Assembly (NCBI GenBank): GCA_038049695.1
Contig: CP142457.1
Span: forward strand, 24,194,501-24,258,500
Source of the DNA: Cinnamomum chago
Lineage: Eukaryota > Streptophyta > Magnoliopsida > Laurales > Lauraceae
Direction: 5' to 3'
DNA length: 64,000 nucleotides
Both the position numbers and the translations under genes were made by a program. A model generated the notes under the pieces. The model saw only the letters and a program-made list of their open reading frames with translations, searched no databases and had not been told where the DNA came from. Below are positions 23,615 to 34,269 of this stretch, piece by piece (the stretch's first letter is position 1; every line of letters begins with the position of its first letter).

Positions 23615-25326
23615 TGTTAGGGATTTTGTATTTGCAATTTGATGGATGCATTTTCACTTTAGCATCATTTGATTTACACACACTTGCATTGATTTAAAAT
23701 ATCTTGAAATCTTGACTTTTACATGCATTGCTTTTAAGATTTGTAAAAGTATTGTTTCATGCATGTTTTGTTTCTAAACTTGGATGCATTGGTTTTAGAA
23801 TTCAAACTCTTTTGAAATCCTAATTCTTTGTGCATTACTTTTGAGAAATCATATTGAGAATTTAGGTTTGTGCCTTGCATACATTCATCACTTTCAGAAT
23901 CATTTTTGTATGCATTTTTATGTGAAAAGAGTTTTTAGAAATCAAGCTAGCCTATGTTTTAAATCTTCCAAATTATTTTAGGCTTTTTGTGTTTCATGTT
24001 TTTGAACATCTTCGTTTGATTTAAAACATGTTTCCAAGCTTGGTTTAGTGGCCCAAAAATCCCCACAAAGAAACACCTTCAAATATGCAAAATATGGATT
24101 TTTTGGTCCCAGGGGGTGGTCCGGCAGTGTCGCCGGTCGACCGGCCCAGAGGTCCCGGTCGACCGGGAACACTGCAGGCCATCTGAGCCCCTGGAGCCCC
24201 AACGGTCATTTTTCTGACCGTTGTGTGATCTCGGTCGACCTAGACCTGTTTCCAGGTCGACCGAGGACTAGCCGTTGAACTGTTTTTTATTATAAAGTCC
24301 ATTCATTTTCCAACTTTCAAAAGGCTTGATACATGAACTTTTGAGACCATTTTGGAGCCAAAGAAAGGGGAAGAAGTTGGAAAGGCTAGAGGGCTATTTG
24401 GAAATCAAATGCTTGAGTCTTAAAAAGGTAGATCTTACTTGTCATTTTGATTTCCATTAAAATTAGAATCTATGCATGTTTAATTCTTTGTATTTTCTTT
24501 TATGCATGATTTCTAGTTTGTAAAGAGATGTTTAGCAAACTCAAAATCATCTTTGGTAAATTAGATTGGTTTGCAAACTCTCTTAACTAAATCACATACA
24601 TTCTTAGATCTTATTATTCATACAACTTGTTTATTTCATTTCTTCAAAGTTGTTTGAATCTTTTATGTGATTAGTTTTATCTTCAATCATCATTTTCTAA
24701 GCTTTGATTTTAAAATGCATCAAGCATTCATTTAAGAACTTCATTGTAGAAATTGATTGAAGTAAAGCATTCATACACTTGTGCACACACTTTAGCTCAT
24801 TTAGTGTATGTTTGTAATTTGAATTACACTTTCATATTAGCCTATGTAGAGGCAATTCAATTGTGCTTAAATTGTATCTCTTGGAGTGTTCTTTTGTGAA
24901 GACACCTTCTTAGAGAAATCATTCATTTGTAAAGGTTATTGCTTAGCCTAAGAAAAGCATTTTGTAAAGGTTGTTGCTTAGCCTAGAAAAGCACATTGAG
25001 AGGTTGTTGTTTAGCCTAGAAAAACAACATTGTAAGGGTTATTGCTTAGCCTAGTAAAAAGCATAAATAGTGGAAATCCGGTGGGGTGATTGGATCACAA
25101 GCCGGTAGTGGACGTAGGCATTGAGGCCGAACCACTATAAACCTTGGTGTTGTGGTGTATGCTTGTGGTGATTCATTTATTAGCTTCCGCATCTTGTTTG
25201 ATTAATATCATCACATGTGACTAGTTTATGTTTAGAATTTAAAATTGGTCTAAATTGGTCATAGTTGTAGCACACCCTATTCACCCCCCCCCCCCCCCTC
25301 TAGGGTTAGGATCCCAAGGACTTTCA
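23615..25326 (+). mobile_element. 3' LTR of the Sirevirus-like element
   Basis: Full-length direct repeat of 17,991-19,699, ending GGACTTTCA before the target duplication CTTAC. It contains the same palindrome cluster (24,133-24,263), a TATA box at 24,291-24,297, the row of TTGCTTAGCC units, and a 15-base C-run near 25,284-25,298. Confidence 0.93.
24133..24297 (+). promoter_or_regulatory. LTR palindrome cluster and TATA box (second copy)
   Basis: Identical in layout to 18,508-18,672: two GGTCGACC pairs flanking a CAACGGTCA hairpin, then TATAAAG at 24,291. Being in the 3' LTR, it could drive transcription outward into flanking DNA, as is known for LTRs in general. Confidence 0.65.
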
Positions 25327-25331
25327 CTTAC

Positions 25332-26403
25332 ATAATCAAGAATTAAAACTTGTAACTCCTCTCATTATGGGTCATCAATCCCATAAATCACCCAATGGCT
25401 ACCAAAAGCCTATAAAAAGGGGTCACTCCAAGAAGAAAGGGGTTACACATAGAGACATACAGATACATAACCCTTGTACACATCTCTGAAGAATTCTCGA
25501 AGAAACTCTGCCACTCCACTACAGAAGAGACACCACAAGGTGATCGAAGTCCCTCAGGGGGCCACCCCCCCCCCCCCCCCCCCAAGGCCACCTCTTTCTT
25601 TCTATCCAACATGGCCTAAACGTGGCTCTTCAGCCTGTTTACTCGGTTTTTCATTGGATATAGGACCTTCCCTTGGTTTTTATCCTCTAAAAAACTGAGG
25701 TCCAAGTCAAGCCAAAGAATCAAAGCATCAAGCGTTCTTATCTGAAGGACGATGGTGAAGTCCATACATGACTTGCGACCGTCGATCTGAACGAGTCCCC
25801 ACAATCTCCTGAGAAGTCAGATACATTTTCTTACTTTTCTTTGTATTTTGTATTATTTGTAAAGAGACAAAAAAATCACATTTCTTGTTTTTCTCCATTG
25901 ATAAGGTTTGTCACGGCACAAATCGCCTCCTACGGCACAAAAATCGCATTTTACGGCACAAATCGCCTTCTACAACATAAAATCGCCTCTCGCGGCATTT
26001 TAAAAACCGTCTCTTTCTTAAAATATATGTGCAATGGAAAGCTAGAAAAAAGAATTGATTTCCTTTCTACTTGCGAAGGTAAATCTCCGGATCACCACTT
26101 CAAATTCCAAGTAGAAAAGAAAATCTGGCATACCCGTACAAAAATGTTGATGGCCTCGCTTTTCCTCCTCTGCCATGCTCCCAGCAACCCCAGGTGTGGG
26201 AAGGAGAGGATGAAAGGTCGGAGCCCCCATCAAGTTGGCACACCCCCGGTGGGACTCGTTCATTTGAGAACGTGATGCTTAAATTCTTAGGCTCCTTTCT
26301 AGTTGGTGGCCTATGTTGGATTTTGCACCCGAAAAAAACATGAGATCGGATTTTTGGAAAATTTCTATCTTTGAACTTATTTCCATGCTTTCTCATTTCA
26401 ACA
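25332..26403 (+). mobile_element. Tat element 3' LTR, right part
   Basis: Continues the LTR after the target duplication at 25,327-25,331. A TATA box, TATAAAAAGGGG, lies at 25,411-25,422, so transcription would start near 25,440. A 20-base-class C-run lies at about 25,565. The stretch 25,905-26,003 has five copies of a CGGCACAAATCGCCTYCTA-like unit related to tandem array 2 of the same element. The right end is uncertain: I placed it at TTTCAACA (26,403), but the element may stop anywhere up to the junction with the next element near 26,510. Confidence 0.55.
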
Positions 26404-26509
26404 AAAAAAAAAAAAAGAAATCTGATTACTCGTTTTTGGATTCAATTTTGAGAAACTTTGATCCTCTCCTCTTTGAACTTGATAGCTCACAGAAATGTTC
26501 GCGGCTATT

Positions 26510-29135
26510 GTTCCCTTTGGCAAGATATGCATTCTCTCCCCCTGTAGAAGATCATACAATATCTCCCCTTAGGAGGCTTGGACATTCTCTTCCCTTTAGA
26601 CAACTTGATTGCTCTCTCCCACTTTGACATTAAATTGCAAAGGTACCTACACACATGAATTAAAGAAAATACCTTTTAGTGGCACATGTTAACAACAGAA
26701 ATAAAAAATGAAATACATAACAGGTTATCATGTATGGTTAGCAAGCTAAAAGGGTTCAAAGCCAGTATAAAGGTCAATTTGATCAAAACTAATACTTCCT
26801 ATGAAGGTTTACACTCCCCCTCAATCCATTCTCTCCTTTTGTCAACCTTTTGACAAAGATATAACTATGTAGAGCAAGAAGAAGATGGTTTTACCAATTG
26901 AGGGAAAACTTCAAGGAAAGGATTAGACATGTTTAACTATAAAGCTCAATATGATCAAATTACCAATATAGAGCAAGGTCAAGGAGAAAAGCAATCATGG
27001 ATATCAATTGGAATAAAGAATACCAATTGAAATTCAAGGATAAGACAATTAAAACAATCACTCTAAAATGGAGTTAAAAAGAATATAACTATTAGGAAAA
27101 ATCCAAATTAGAGCTATCCATGATGATATGGGGTTTACTAAACATAGCATCAATTAATTTAACTATGAAAATCATATGCTATGAAAGTTTTGAAACCAAT
27201 TGAATTTGACAACATGATTAATAGCAAGGATGTGACAAACACAAAATTTCATCAAGCATCATAAATTGATATTCATCACTTTTAATGATATAACTAATGA
27301 GCATAGTGATGAACAAGATAAATTGCAATGCAAAAGGGTATAACTTGGTAATGCATGCAATTTTCAAAGTGACAAAATCATATGAATTCAACATCTATAA
27401 GATATCCATAAAACAATAGATATAACTATGAAATACAAGGAATGGATTTTAAAGAGGTTCATATGATCAAGATCACTACTATGAAGTTGAAACATGTATA
27501 AGGATGACATCTTTTAAAGAAAATACATGAATCAACATCATAACCATCCATTAAAAAAAAATTACTAGAAAGCATAAAGGATGGATTTGAGTTCTAGTAT
27601 GGTTTCTACAAATATAACTAATATCACAACCATACATGGAACGAATTGACATTTGCATAGAGCGGATCAATTAACACTCAAGATCTAACTCATACCATAT
27701 CATCAATAAAGAATATAACTATGCAAGCACAAGAAGGTATGGAGTTAGCAGAATATCATGGATTGCATATAGATGAAGATGGATCTCATGAATGGGTATA
27801 CCTATTAAGAACAATGGTTTAATTCCAATTCATCTAAAATGATCCATTAAACTATCACGCAACATCTCCACTCTTAGCAAATGTACTAAGCTTGCAATGC
27901 AATGGAAAATGGATATGAGGATTATACCAAATGAACTTAGCACACTAAATCACATATGTACTTATTAAGCTCAAACAAAAGATTTTACTATAAAGCACAT
28001 AAACAATCATCAATTTGCATTAATGAAAATATATACAAAGATAGGCATAAACATGCAAATCAATGACACCATACCCAACCACGCAATGTAAGACTAAACA
28101 TCAAAATCAATTTGCATTTGAAAGAATGCGACTTTATTGAGCAAAAATGATGCAAATTGTTTGTAAAAATTATTTCCTTCCAAATGATATAATCATAATT
28201 AAGCACATGGAAATAAATTCAAGGAAAATGCTTCTATAAATATAACCAATAAAGATTAGAACATTTTCCAAAGTTTCTCAAATCACTTCAATATTTAAAA
28301 TTCCAACAATGAATCATTTATAAAATCATGAACAAGCGATTTTGAAAAACATGAAGTGTACTACTATAAATTTTCAATTTGAATTCTAAATATGACAATA
28401 GACACTCATACAAATTGAACACATATTTTCCATACCAAGAGATATAACTTGAAAAATCAATGGAAAACTTAAATTGCTTCAAATCATTTGATTTACCAAA
28501 AAGATCTAATTATGACATTCATCAAATGATTTTCCAACAGCAATTGATCATGAAAAATCTAGTTATGAAAGCTTTTGTAATCACAATCAATTGATCATCA
28601 ATAAATATGCACTGCAAGAGATATAACTATATGAACAAAATGCAAATCTATCATGATAATATTGCAATCAAAGGATTTTGAAAACCATGAGATATAACTA
28701 AAAGTTCATGAAGACAAAATCAAATGATCACAAAGAAACGTTGCATTTTAAAAGATGTGACTATATAGAAACAAAATGCAAATGTAATATGACCAACAAT
28801 TAGATATAACTAAAAAGAATAGGTTGGTCTAGAGAGGTTCAAGGCCTTAAGGTTAGTCTAAATGTCTACCTTTGAAGATTCACCTAAAGCCTTGATAAGG
28901 ATGTCCTTGAGAGTTCACTTTGAGGACCCACCAACTCTTGGAGATATAACTCAAAAAAAAGTCTTAGAGTGGTGAAATGATACTACGGGGAAATTTCATT
29001 TTCGACCATAGTGGAAATCATTTTAATGAAATGCAATAAAATACTACACTAGGGTTCTAATCTAGAATTTAGCGAAAAAGGATCAACTCCGGGTTGTTAA
29101 GCTCTAAAATGGAGTAACCTCGCTCTAATACCAAT
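26510..29135 (-). mobile_element. interior of the older Sirevirus-like element, no recognisable gag or pol
   Basis: Its 26,510-26,830 part mirrors the polypurine-rich end (CTCTCCCCC tracts at about 26,536, 26,563 and 26,813). The 26,830-28,930 part mirrors the T-rich non-coding interior of the younger copy and carries about 20 copies of GATATAACTA or close variants. No zinc knuckle or pol domain is seen. Between 28,930 and 29,135 only the primer-site-proximal leader remains, so the gag portion present in the younger copy seems to be absent here. Confidence 0.7.
29121..29134 (-). other. primer-binding site of the older Sirevirus-like element
   Basis: Read on the - strand, TTGGTATTAGAGCG lies one base after the LTR end. 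It is the counterpart of TTGGTATCAGAGCC at 19,701 and fits initiator tRNA-Met with a mismatch. Confidence 0.75.
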
Positions 29136-29607
29136 TGAAAGTTCGTGATCCGAACCTTAGAGGGGGGGGGGTTGAATAGGGTGAGCTTCAAATTAGTGAC
29201 CAATTATGACCAATTTTAACTTCTTTAAATTAAATTAGCCACTAGTGATGATTAAAAAACTAAATGCGGAAACTAACAAAAACAATCACCACAAAGCATG
29301 CACCATCACACAAGGATTTATAGTGGTTCGGCCCCAATGCCTACATCCACTACCGGCTTGTGATCCAACACCCCACTGGATTTCCACTATCTATGCTTTT
29401 CAATAGGCTAAGCAATAACATTTACATTATACTTTCCAAGGCTAAGCAATAACCTCTACATTATACTTTTCTTAGGCTAAGCAATAACCTCTTCAACCAA
29501 AAGGTTGGTTATCTCTCTAAGTAGTGTCTATAATACACCTGATGGAGATACAATTTATAGCTCAATACAATGCCTTTTAATTAAGCGGATATGAAAGTGA
29601 AAAACTA

Positions 29608-29651
<44 letters not shown>

Positions 29652-29836
29652 TGAATGTAAAGATGAATGCACAATGTGTATGTATGATGTCCTCAATCAA
29701 TTTGAAAATGAAAGCTCATAAATGTATGCCAAAGGCTTTTAAAAGTTTTAGCTCATAAAAACATTTATGATTGAGGAAAGAATGCTAATTACATGTTAAA
29801 CATAACTTGTAAAAGATATACTTATGTATTATAAAC
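29136..29836 (-). mobile_element. 5' LTR of the older Sirevirus-like element, inner part
   Basis: Begins (plus-strand view) TGAAAGTTCG and contains the mirror of the conserved LTR end: a 10-base G-run (29,162-29,171), then GGCTAAGCAATAAC units (29,405-29,490) matching TTGCTTAGCC of the younger LTRs. It is interrupted after TAAAC (29,832-29,836) by the insertion of a gypsy-type solo LTR. Confidence 0.8.
29611..29649 (+). repeat. (CA)n microsatellite
   Basis: An uninterrupted CA run of about 39 bases inside the older Sirevirus-like LTR. The other LTRs have only a short CACACACTT at the corresponding place, so this is a local expansion. Confidence 0.97.
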
Positions 29837-29887
29837 TGTCGCGACCCCGGAACGGGTCCCGGGCCCGCGACGCAGTAGAGATGATAC

Positions 29888-31635
29888 TGTTAGGGATTTT
29901 GTAATTGCAATTTGATGGATGCATTTGCACTTTAGCATCATTTGATATTTCACACATGCATTGATTTAAAATACCTTGAAATCTAGTTTTATACATGCAT
30001 TGGTTTTTAGATTTGGAAAAGTTTTTGGTTTATGCATGTTTTGGTCATAAACTTGGATGCATTGGTTTTAGAACCCAAAACTCTTTTGAAAACCTAATTC
30101 CTTGTGCATTATATTTGGAAAATCATCTTGTGATTTTAGGTTTGAGCTTTGCATACATTCATTACAAAAAGAATCATTTTTGTATGCATTTTCATTTGAA
30201 AAGAGTTTTATCAAATCAAGCTACTTTGGTTTTAAACTTTTGAATCATTTTAGGCTTTGTGTTTTTCATGTTTTTAAACATCTTAGAATGTCTTAAAACA
30301 TGTTATTTAAGCTTGATTTAGTGGCCCAAAGATCCCTCAAAGAAATACTTTGAAATGGAAAAAAGTTGGATTTTTGGCCCCAGGGACTCGCCCGGCAGTG
30401 TCGCCGGTCGACCGAGACCTGTGTCTCGGTCGACCGAGGACACTGTAGGGCGACTGTGCAGTTTCTGAACTGCAAGCTGCCAACGGTCATTTTTATGACC
30501 GTTGTGTTTTCTCGGTCGACCGAGACCCCTTTGCCGGTCGACCGAGAACTAGCCGTTGGCAACTTTTTGGCTATAAAGTCCATTCATTTCCAACCTTTTT
30601 GAAGGCTTGATACTTGAACCTTTGAGACCATTTTGGAGCCAAAGAAAGGGGAAGAAGTTGGAAAGGCTAGAGGGCTATTTGGAAATCAAACTCATGAGTT
30701 TTTAAAAGGTACACCTTTATAGTTATTTTGATTTCCATTCAAATGAAATCCATGCATGTTCAAATCCTTTGTATTTTCATTTATGCATGATTTCAAGCCC
30801 TTAAAGAGTTGTTTAGCAAACTCAATATCTTTCTTGGTAAATTAGATTGGTTTGCAAACTCTCTTAACTAAATCACATGCTTTCTTAGACTTTTACATTC
30901 ATACAACTTGTTTAGTTCAATTCTTAAAGTTGTTTGAATTTCTCATGTGATTAGTTTTCTCTTCAATCATCATTTTATAAGCTTTGATTTTAAAATGCAT
31001 CATGCATTCATTTAAGAGCTTCTTTGTTGAAATTGATTGAAGAAACACACTCATACACTTGTGCACACACTTTAGCTTAATTGAGTGTATGTTTGTAATT
31101 TGTATTACACTTTCACATTAGCCTATTTAGAGGAAATTTCATTGAGCCTTAAATTGTAATCTCTTAGAGTGATCTTTTGGAAAGACACCTTCTTAGAGAA
31201 ATCTCTATTTGTAAAGGTTATTGCTTAGCCTAAGAAAAGCATCTTGTAAGGTTATTGCTTAGCCTAAGAAAAGCATTTTGTAAAGGTTATTGCTTAGCCT
31301 AGAAAAGCACATTGTAAGGTTGTTGTTGAGCCTAGAAAAACAACATTATATAGGTTATTGCTTAGCCTTTGAAAAAACATAAATAGTGGAAATCCGGTGG
31401 GGTGTTGGATGCACAAGTCGGTAGTGGATGTAGGCACGTTGGCCGAACCATTATAAATATTGTGTTGTGGTGATTGCTATGTGGTGATTGTTTTTGTTTA
31501 GCTTCCGCATATTGTATGATCAATCATCACATGTGACTAGTTTTTGTTAAGAAATTAAAATTGGTTTAAATTGGTCACATTTGTAGCTCACCCTATTCAC
31601 CCCCCCTCTAGGGTTAGGATCCTCGTGGACTTTCA
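29888..31635 (+). mobile_element. Sirevirus-like solo LTR (1,748 bp) nested in family B LTR
   Basis: Runs TGTTAGGGATTTTG to GACTTTCA with perfect target duplication GATAC (29,883-29,887; 31,636-31,640). Same family as 17,991-19,699 but clearly diverged. It retains four GGTCGACC palindromes, TATAAAG at 30,572-30,578, five TTGCTTAGCC units (31,215-31,375) and a 7-base C-run. This is the innermost layer of the nest. Confidence 0.93.
30404..30578 (+). promoter_or_regulatory. LTR palindrome cluster and TATA box (third copy, diverged)
   Basis: Palindromes lie at 30,404-30,414, 30,425-30,438 (CTCGGTCGACCGAG), 30,511-30,524 and 30,534-30,544. The CAACGGTCAT hairpin lies between pairs at about 30,481-30,503, and TATAAAG at 30,572. 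The palindrome cores are preserved while the sequence around them has changed relative to 18,508-18,672. Confidence 0.7.
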
Positions 31636-32968
31636 GATACTTTCCCACAGGTTCCCGCGGTGAGGATTCCCAAAGACACGCGAAATCTGACTCACACGTA
31701 CAAACTTTGCGGAAGCGTGTAGCAAAACACATCATGATTAGCACCAATAAAATAATTGAGTGCTATGACAAATAATAACACAACATAGTATCAAAGAAAG
31801 AAACTAACATGGCATTCCCATTAAAGTTCAAGTTATAAAACTGACACGAAAGTAAGTTAAGTGTTGTTACAATTCCAAGAGAGGCCAACAGAGGCCAATA
31901 CATTTCTCCAAAATATAACCAAAAGAAACCCCAAGACAAAAGGTGACAAAACTCGAGAACCCGCCCGACGTCTAAATGACATCGTCGGGCTGCCACTCTC
32001 TCACAGGGGTTGGCTCACAAGCCTCCTCCTGACGCTCCTCCTCAAAGGTAACGTCTCCTGCACCTGGGCACCAATAAACAAGGGTCAAACACAACGGTTT
32101 GGCAGGTAATCAATTTAGGCATGAACATGAACAATAATGTTTAGCGAAAACATAGAGTCAAATCCTTGATATGAAACACTATAAAAATTGAGGTACATTT
32201 CCAAGAATGTGAACAAAGTTAAGATATCAAAACAAACTAGCATGATTACATAATATATCATGAATAGTTATCAACCACAAAGAGCCCATCCTTTCTCTAT
32301 CATTTATATAATGAAAAGAGCAAGCACGCACGACAAGCACGAAATACATAATATAAGCACGACACGATTTCCCACAAAGACGGGAATTCCGGCCGCGGAA
32401 CCGGACACGCACGATGTGTAATAAATACACGACCAGTCTGCAGACAGTCCACATGTTTAAAGACCCTCAGACAGTGGATCAAACCGAAAGGGCAGTCTAA
32501 GCTCAGTGGTATTTACTTAATTCATGAATGCACAAAACCCGCGAAACACGGTCAAAACAAGTCGAGATAACAAAGGGGGAAATCACTTATCAAAACACGA
32601 CAAGCACGACTAGCAAGAGGCGTAATAATATGCATAACACGCTTAGGAAGTGATCCCCTTTTTCTTTAAACAAAACTTCAAAACAAGCTTATACTTGAAA
32701 CTCAAAACAAGTGCACGTTTATACTTATCGTACCAAGACGGAAGTTCAAATACAAAATCTGACAAGCATGTGCTAAGGCTACTAATTGACCTTTGTGTAA
32801 TTGAAACTCCAAATGTCAGAATATACAAGAATTGGTTTCCCCGAAGTTGGGTTGCATTTCGAAGTTCCATTTACACAATGTCAAGCCAAAACCCTTAACA
32901 TAGTCTAGTTTTCAACCCTCAAGAAAAATACACAAAATGGAAAAAAACTCATCTTCCTGAATCTGGCA

Positions 32969-33200
32969 GGTTCGCTCGAGCGGACCTGCCACGTTGATGA
33001 CACTTCGCTCGAGCGAACTGTTCGTTCGAGCGGATAATACGTGCGTTCGAACGGACGACTCTCTGCCTTGCTCCAGATTATACAGAGGACAGTTCGCTCG
33101 AGCGGACCCAAGGGTCGCTCGAGCGGACAACTCTCTGTCTGCGCTCGGACCAAACAGAGGCTTGGTCGCTCGAGCGGACCCAAGGGTCGCTCGAGCGAAT
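32969..33200 (-). repeat. array of CGCTCGAGCG palindromes in family B LTR, copy 1
   Basis: At least eight copies of CGCTCGAGCG or close variants (including GTTCGAACG forms) within 230 bp, several in the context GCTCGAGCGGACCCAAGGGT. Short open frames here (Leu-Glu-Arg or Ser-Ser-Glu repeats) come from the motif and are not credible proteins. The homologous array is at 52,585-52,820. Confidence 0.85.
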
Positions 33201-34269
33201 CGGCTTCTGCCTGAACTCGCAGAGTGCAGAAATGCCTTCCTTTTTCACAACTTTTGCTACATTTTTCTCCTTCTTCTCATCAATCAATCACATAGCATCC
33301 CTTGAGCCTCCATGCTCACCAAGGGTTCATTTCTCACCATCCACACATCCAAATCAAGAACAATAAAATCATAAAACTTGTAGGCAAATCATATGCACAA
33401 TTTCTAAAACACAATAAAATCAAAATACAATGCACATGAAGCCTATAAAGATCACTTGCCTTGACCAAAGCTAAATACTCTTCTCAAGCACTCCACTCAA
33501 GCTATTCCACACTAGAGAAAGTCAAACAAGAGGAATGAAGACAAATGGAGAGCTTTCCCAACTTGGAACCTCAAGAAACTTGCATCAATGGAGAGCTTAG
33601 GATGGGAGGAAGAAGATGGTACCCTTGGAATCTTCTTTGGAGTCTTCTAGGTAGATCATGCAAGATGAAGAAGATGGAAGAGAAGAAGAACTTTCCTTGC
33701 CCTAGGTCAAGATATTGCAGAGATTGGGGAAATGAATGAAAATGAAGAGGGAGAAGGGTTTAAAGTGAGGAGAATGGGTCCCAACTAACTTGAACTTGAA
33801 ATGGCCAAAACACGATCTTGCGGGCCTCGGATGACTTCGACGAAGAAGGATAAAACGATCGTCGAAATATCTAGTTTCCAAAAAGTATATTTTTGACATG
33901 GTCTTGAGACCTCGAAAATTGTGTCCAGATTTGTGCAAGAAAGACAATTTTACCCCCTTTGGGTCAGGACATGGGTTTTTGGGCTTCAAACATGAATGGG
34001 CTTAAAACGAAAGTTGTAACACATAGAAGAATCATTCAAATGAAATAAAAATCACAATCACACGGAAAACGATACGATCTTCCCAAGCTCACACGCGCAC
34101 TCGAACCTTTCCGAGTGTGTCTAATTAATACTAAACGTTCTCAAAATCTCCAAAGCTATGTCCAAGACTAAACTAATCACTTCTAACCCCAACAACAACT
34201 AACCCCAACTTTTGACTAAACACACACTAATCGCGCACTAATCGAATTGGTCTGGGTCGGGGTCTAACA

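Larger units (their letters stand above)
17991..25326 (+). mobile_element. Sirevirus-like, gag-only LTR retrotransposon, whole-looking
   Basis: Two LTRs of about 1.71 kb (17,991-19,699; 23,615-25,326) bound a 3.9 kb interior. The insertion has a perfect 5 bp target duplication, CTTAC (17,986-17,990 and 25,327-25,331). A primer-binding site for initiator tRNA-Met follows the 5' LTR, and a GGGGGAG polypurine tract precedes the 3' LTR. The interior encodes a gag with a zinc knuckle, but I find no protease, integrase, RT or RNase H. It therefore looks like a structurally intact non-autonomous element that would need enzymes in trans; the gag frame appears to have about one break. The LTRs differ at only a handful of sites by eye, so the insertion is young, probably well under a few million years. 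Sirevirus (copia) affinity rests on the multiplied polypurine tract, LTR palindromes and coiled-coil gag; there is no pol to confirm it. Confidence 0.85.
1..26403 (+). mobile_element. Tat-lineage Ty3/gypsy LTR retrotransposon, decayed, 5' end outside window
   Basis: Seen: in order along the + strand are a G-patch-like segment, reverse transcriptase, RNase H, a second RNase H-like domain, integrase with a C-terminal tail, a 7.7 kb 3' region with tandem arrays and an antisense coding region, a polypurine tract, and an LTR beginning TGTTGACACC. Known: a second, archaeal-type RNase H and a long 3' tail with repeats and extra ORFs are hallmarks of the Tat (Ogre/Retand/Grande) lineage. The element is broken, with on the order of ten or more disruptions in the coding part, and has three later LTR-element insertions (1,724-3,580; 5,666-7,422; 17,991-25,326). 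The right end near 26,403 is a guess from a terminal CA; the left end and target duplication are out of view. Confidence 0.8.
29837..34269 (-). mobile_element. gypsy-type solo LTR, family B copy 1 (2,680 bp plus nested insertion)
   Basis: Bounded by TGTCGCGACCCCGG and GGGGTCTAACA, with a perfect 5 bp target duplication TAAAC (29,832-29,836; 34,270-34,274). It is the reverse complement of 51,367-54,164 along its length, apart from a Sirevirus-like solo LTR nested at 29,888-31,635. No primer site or internal region, so a single LTR. Its size and TGTTAGACCCCGACCC start resemble large-LTR chromovirus (Tekay/Del-like) elements, but without pol that is only a guess. Confidence 0.85.

Noticed and set aside
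32905-33287. Short repetitive frames rich in Leu-Glu-Arg or Ser-Ser-Glu (also 52,496-52,879)
   Set aside because: Produced by translating CGCTCGAGCG arrays in an LTR; frames exist on both strands, as expected of a palindromic repeat rather than a protein.
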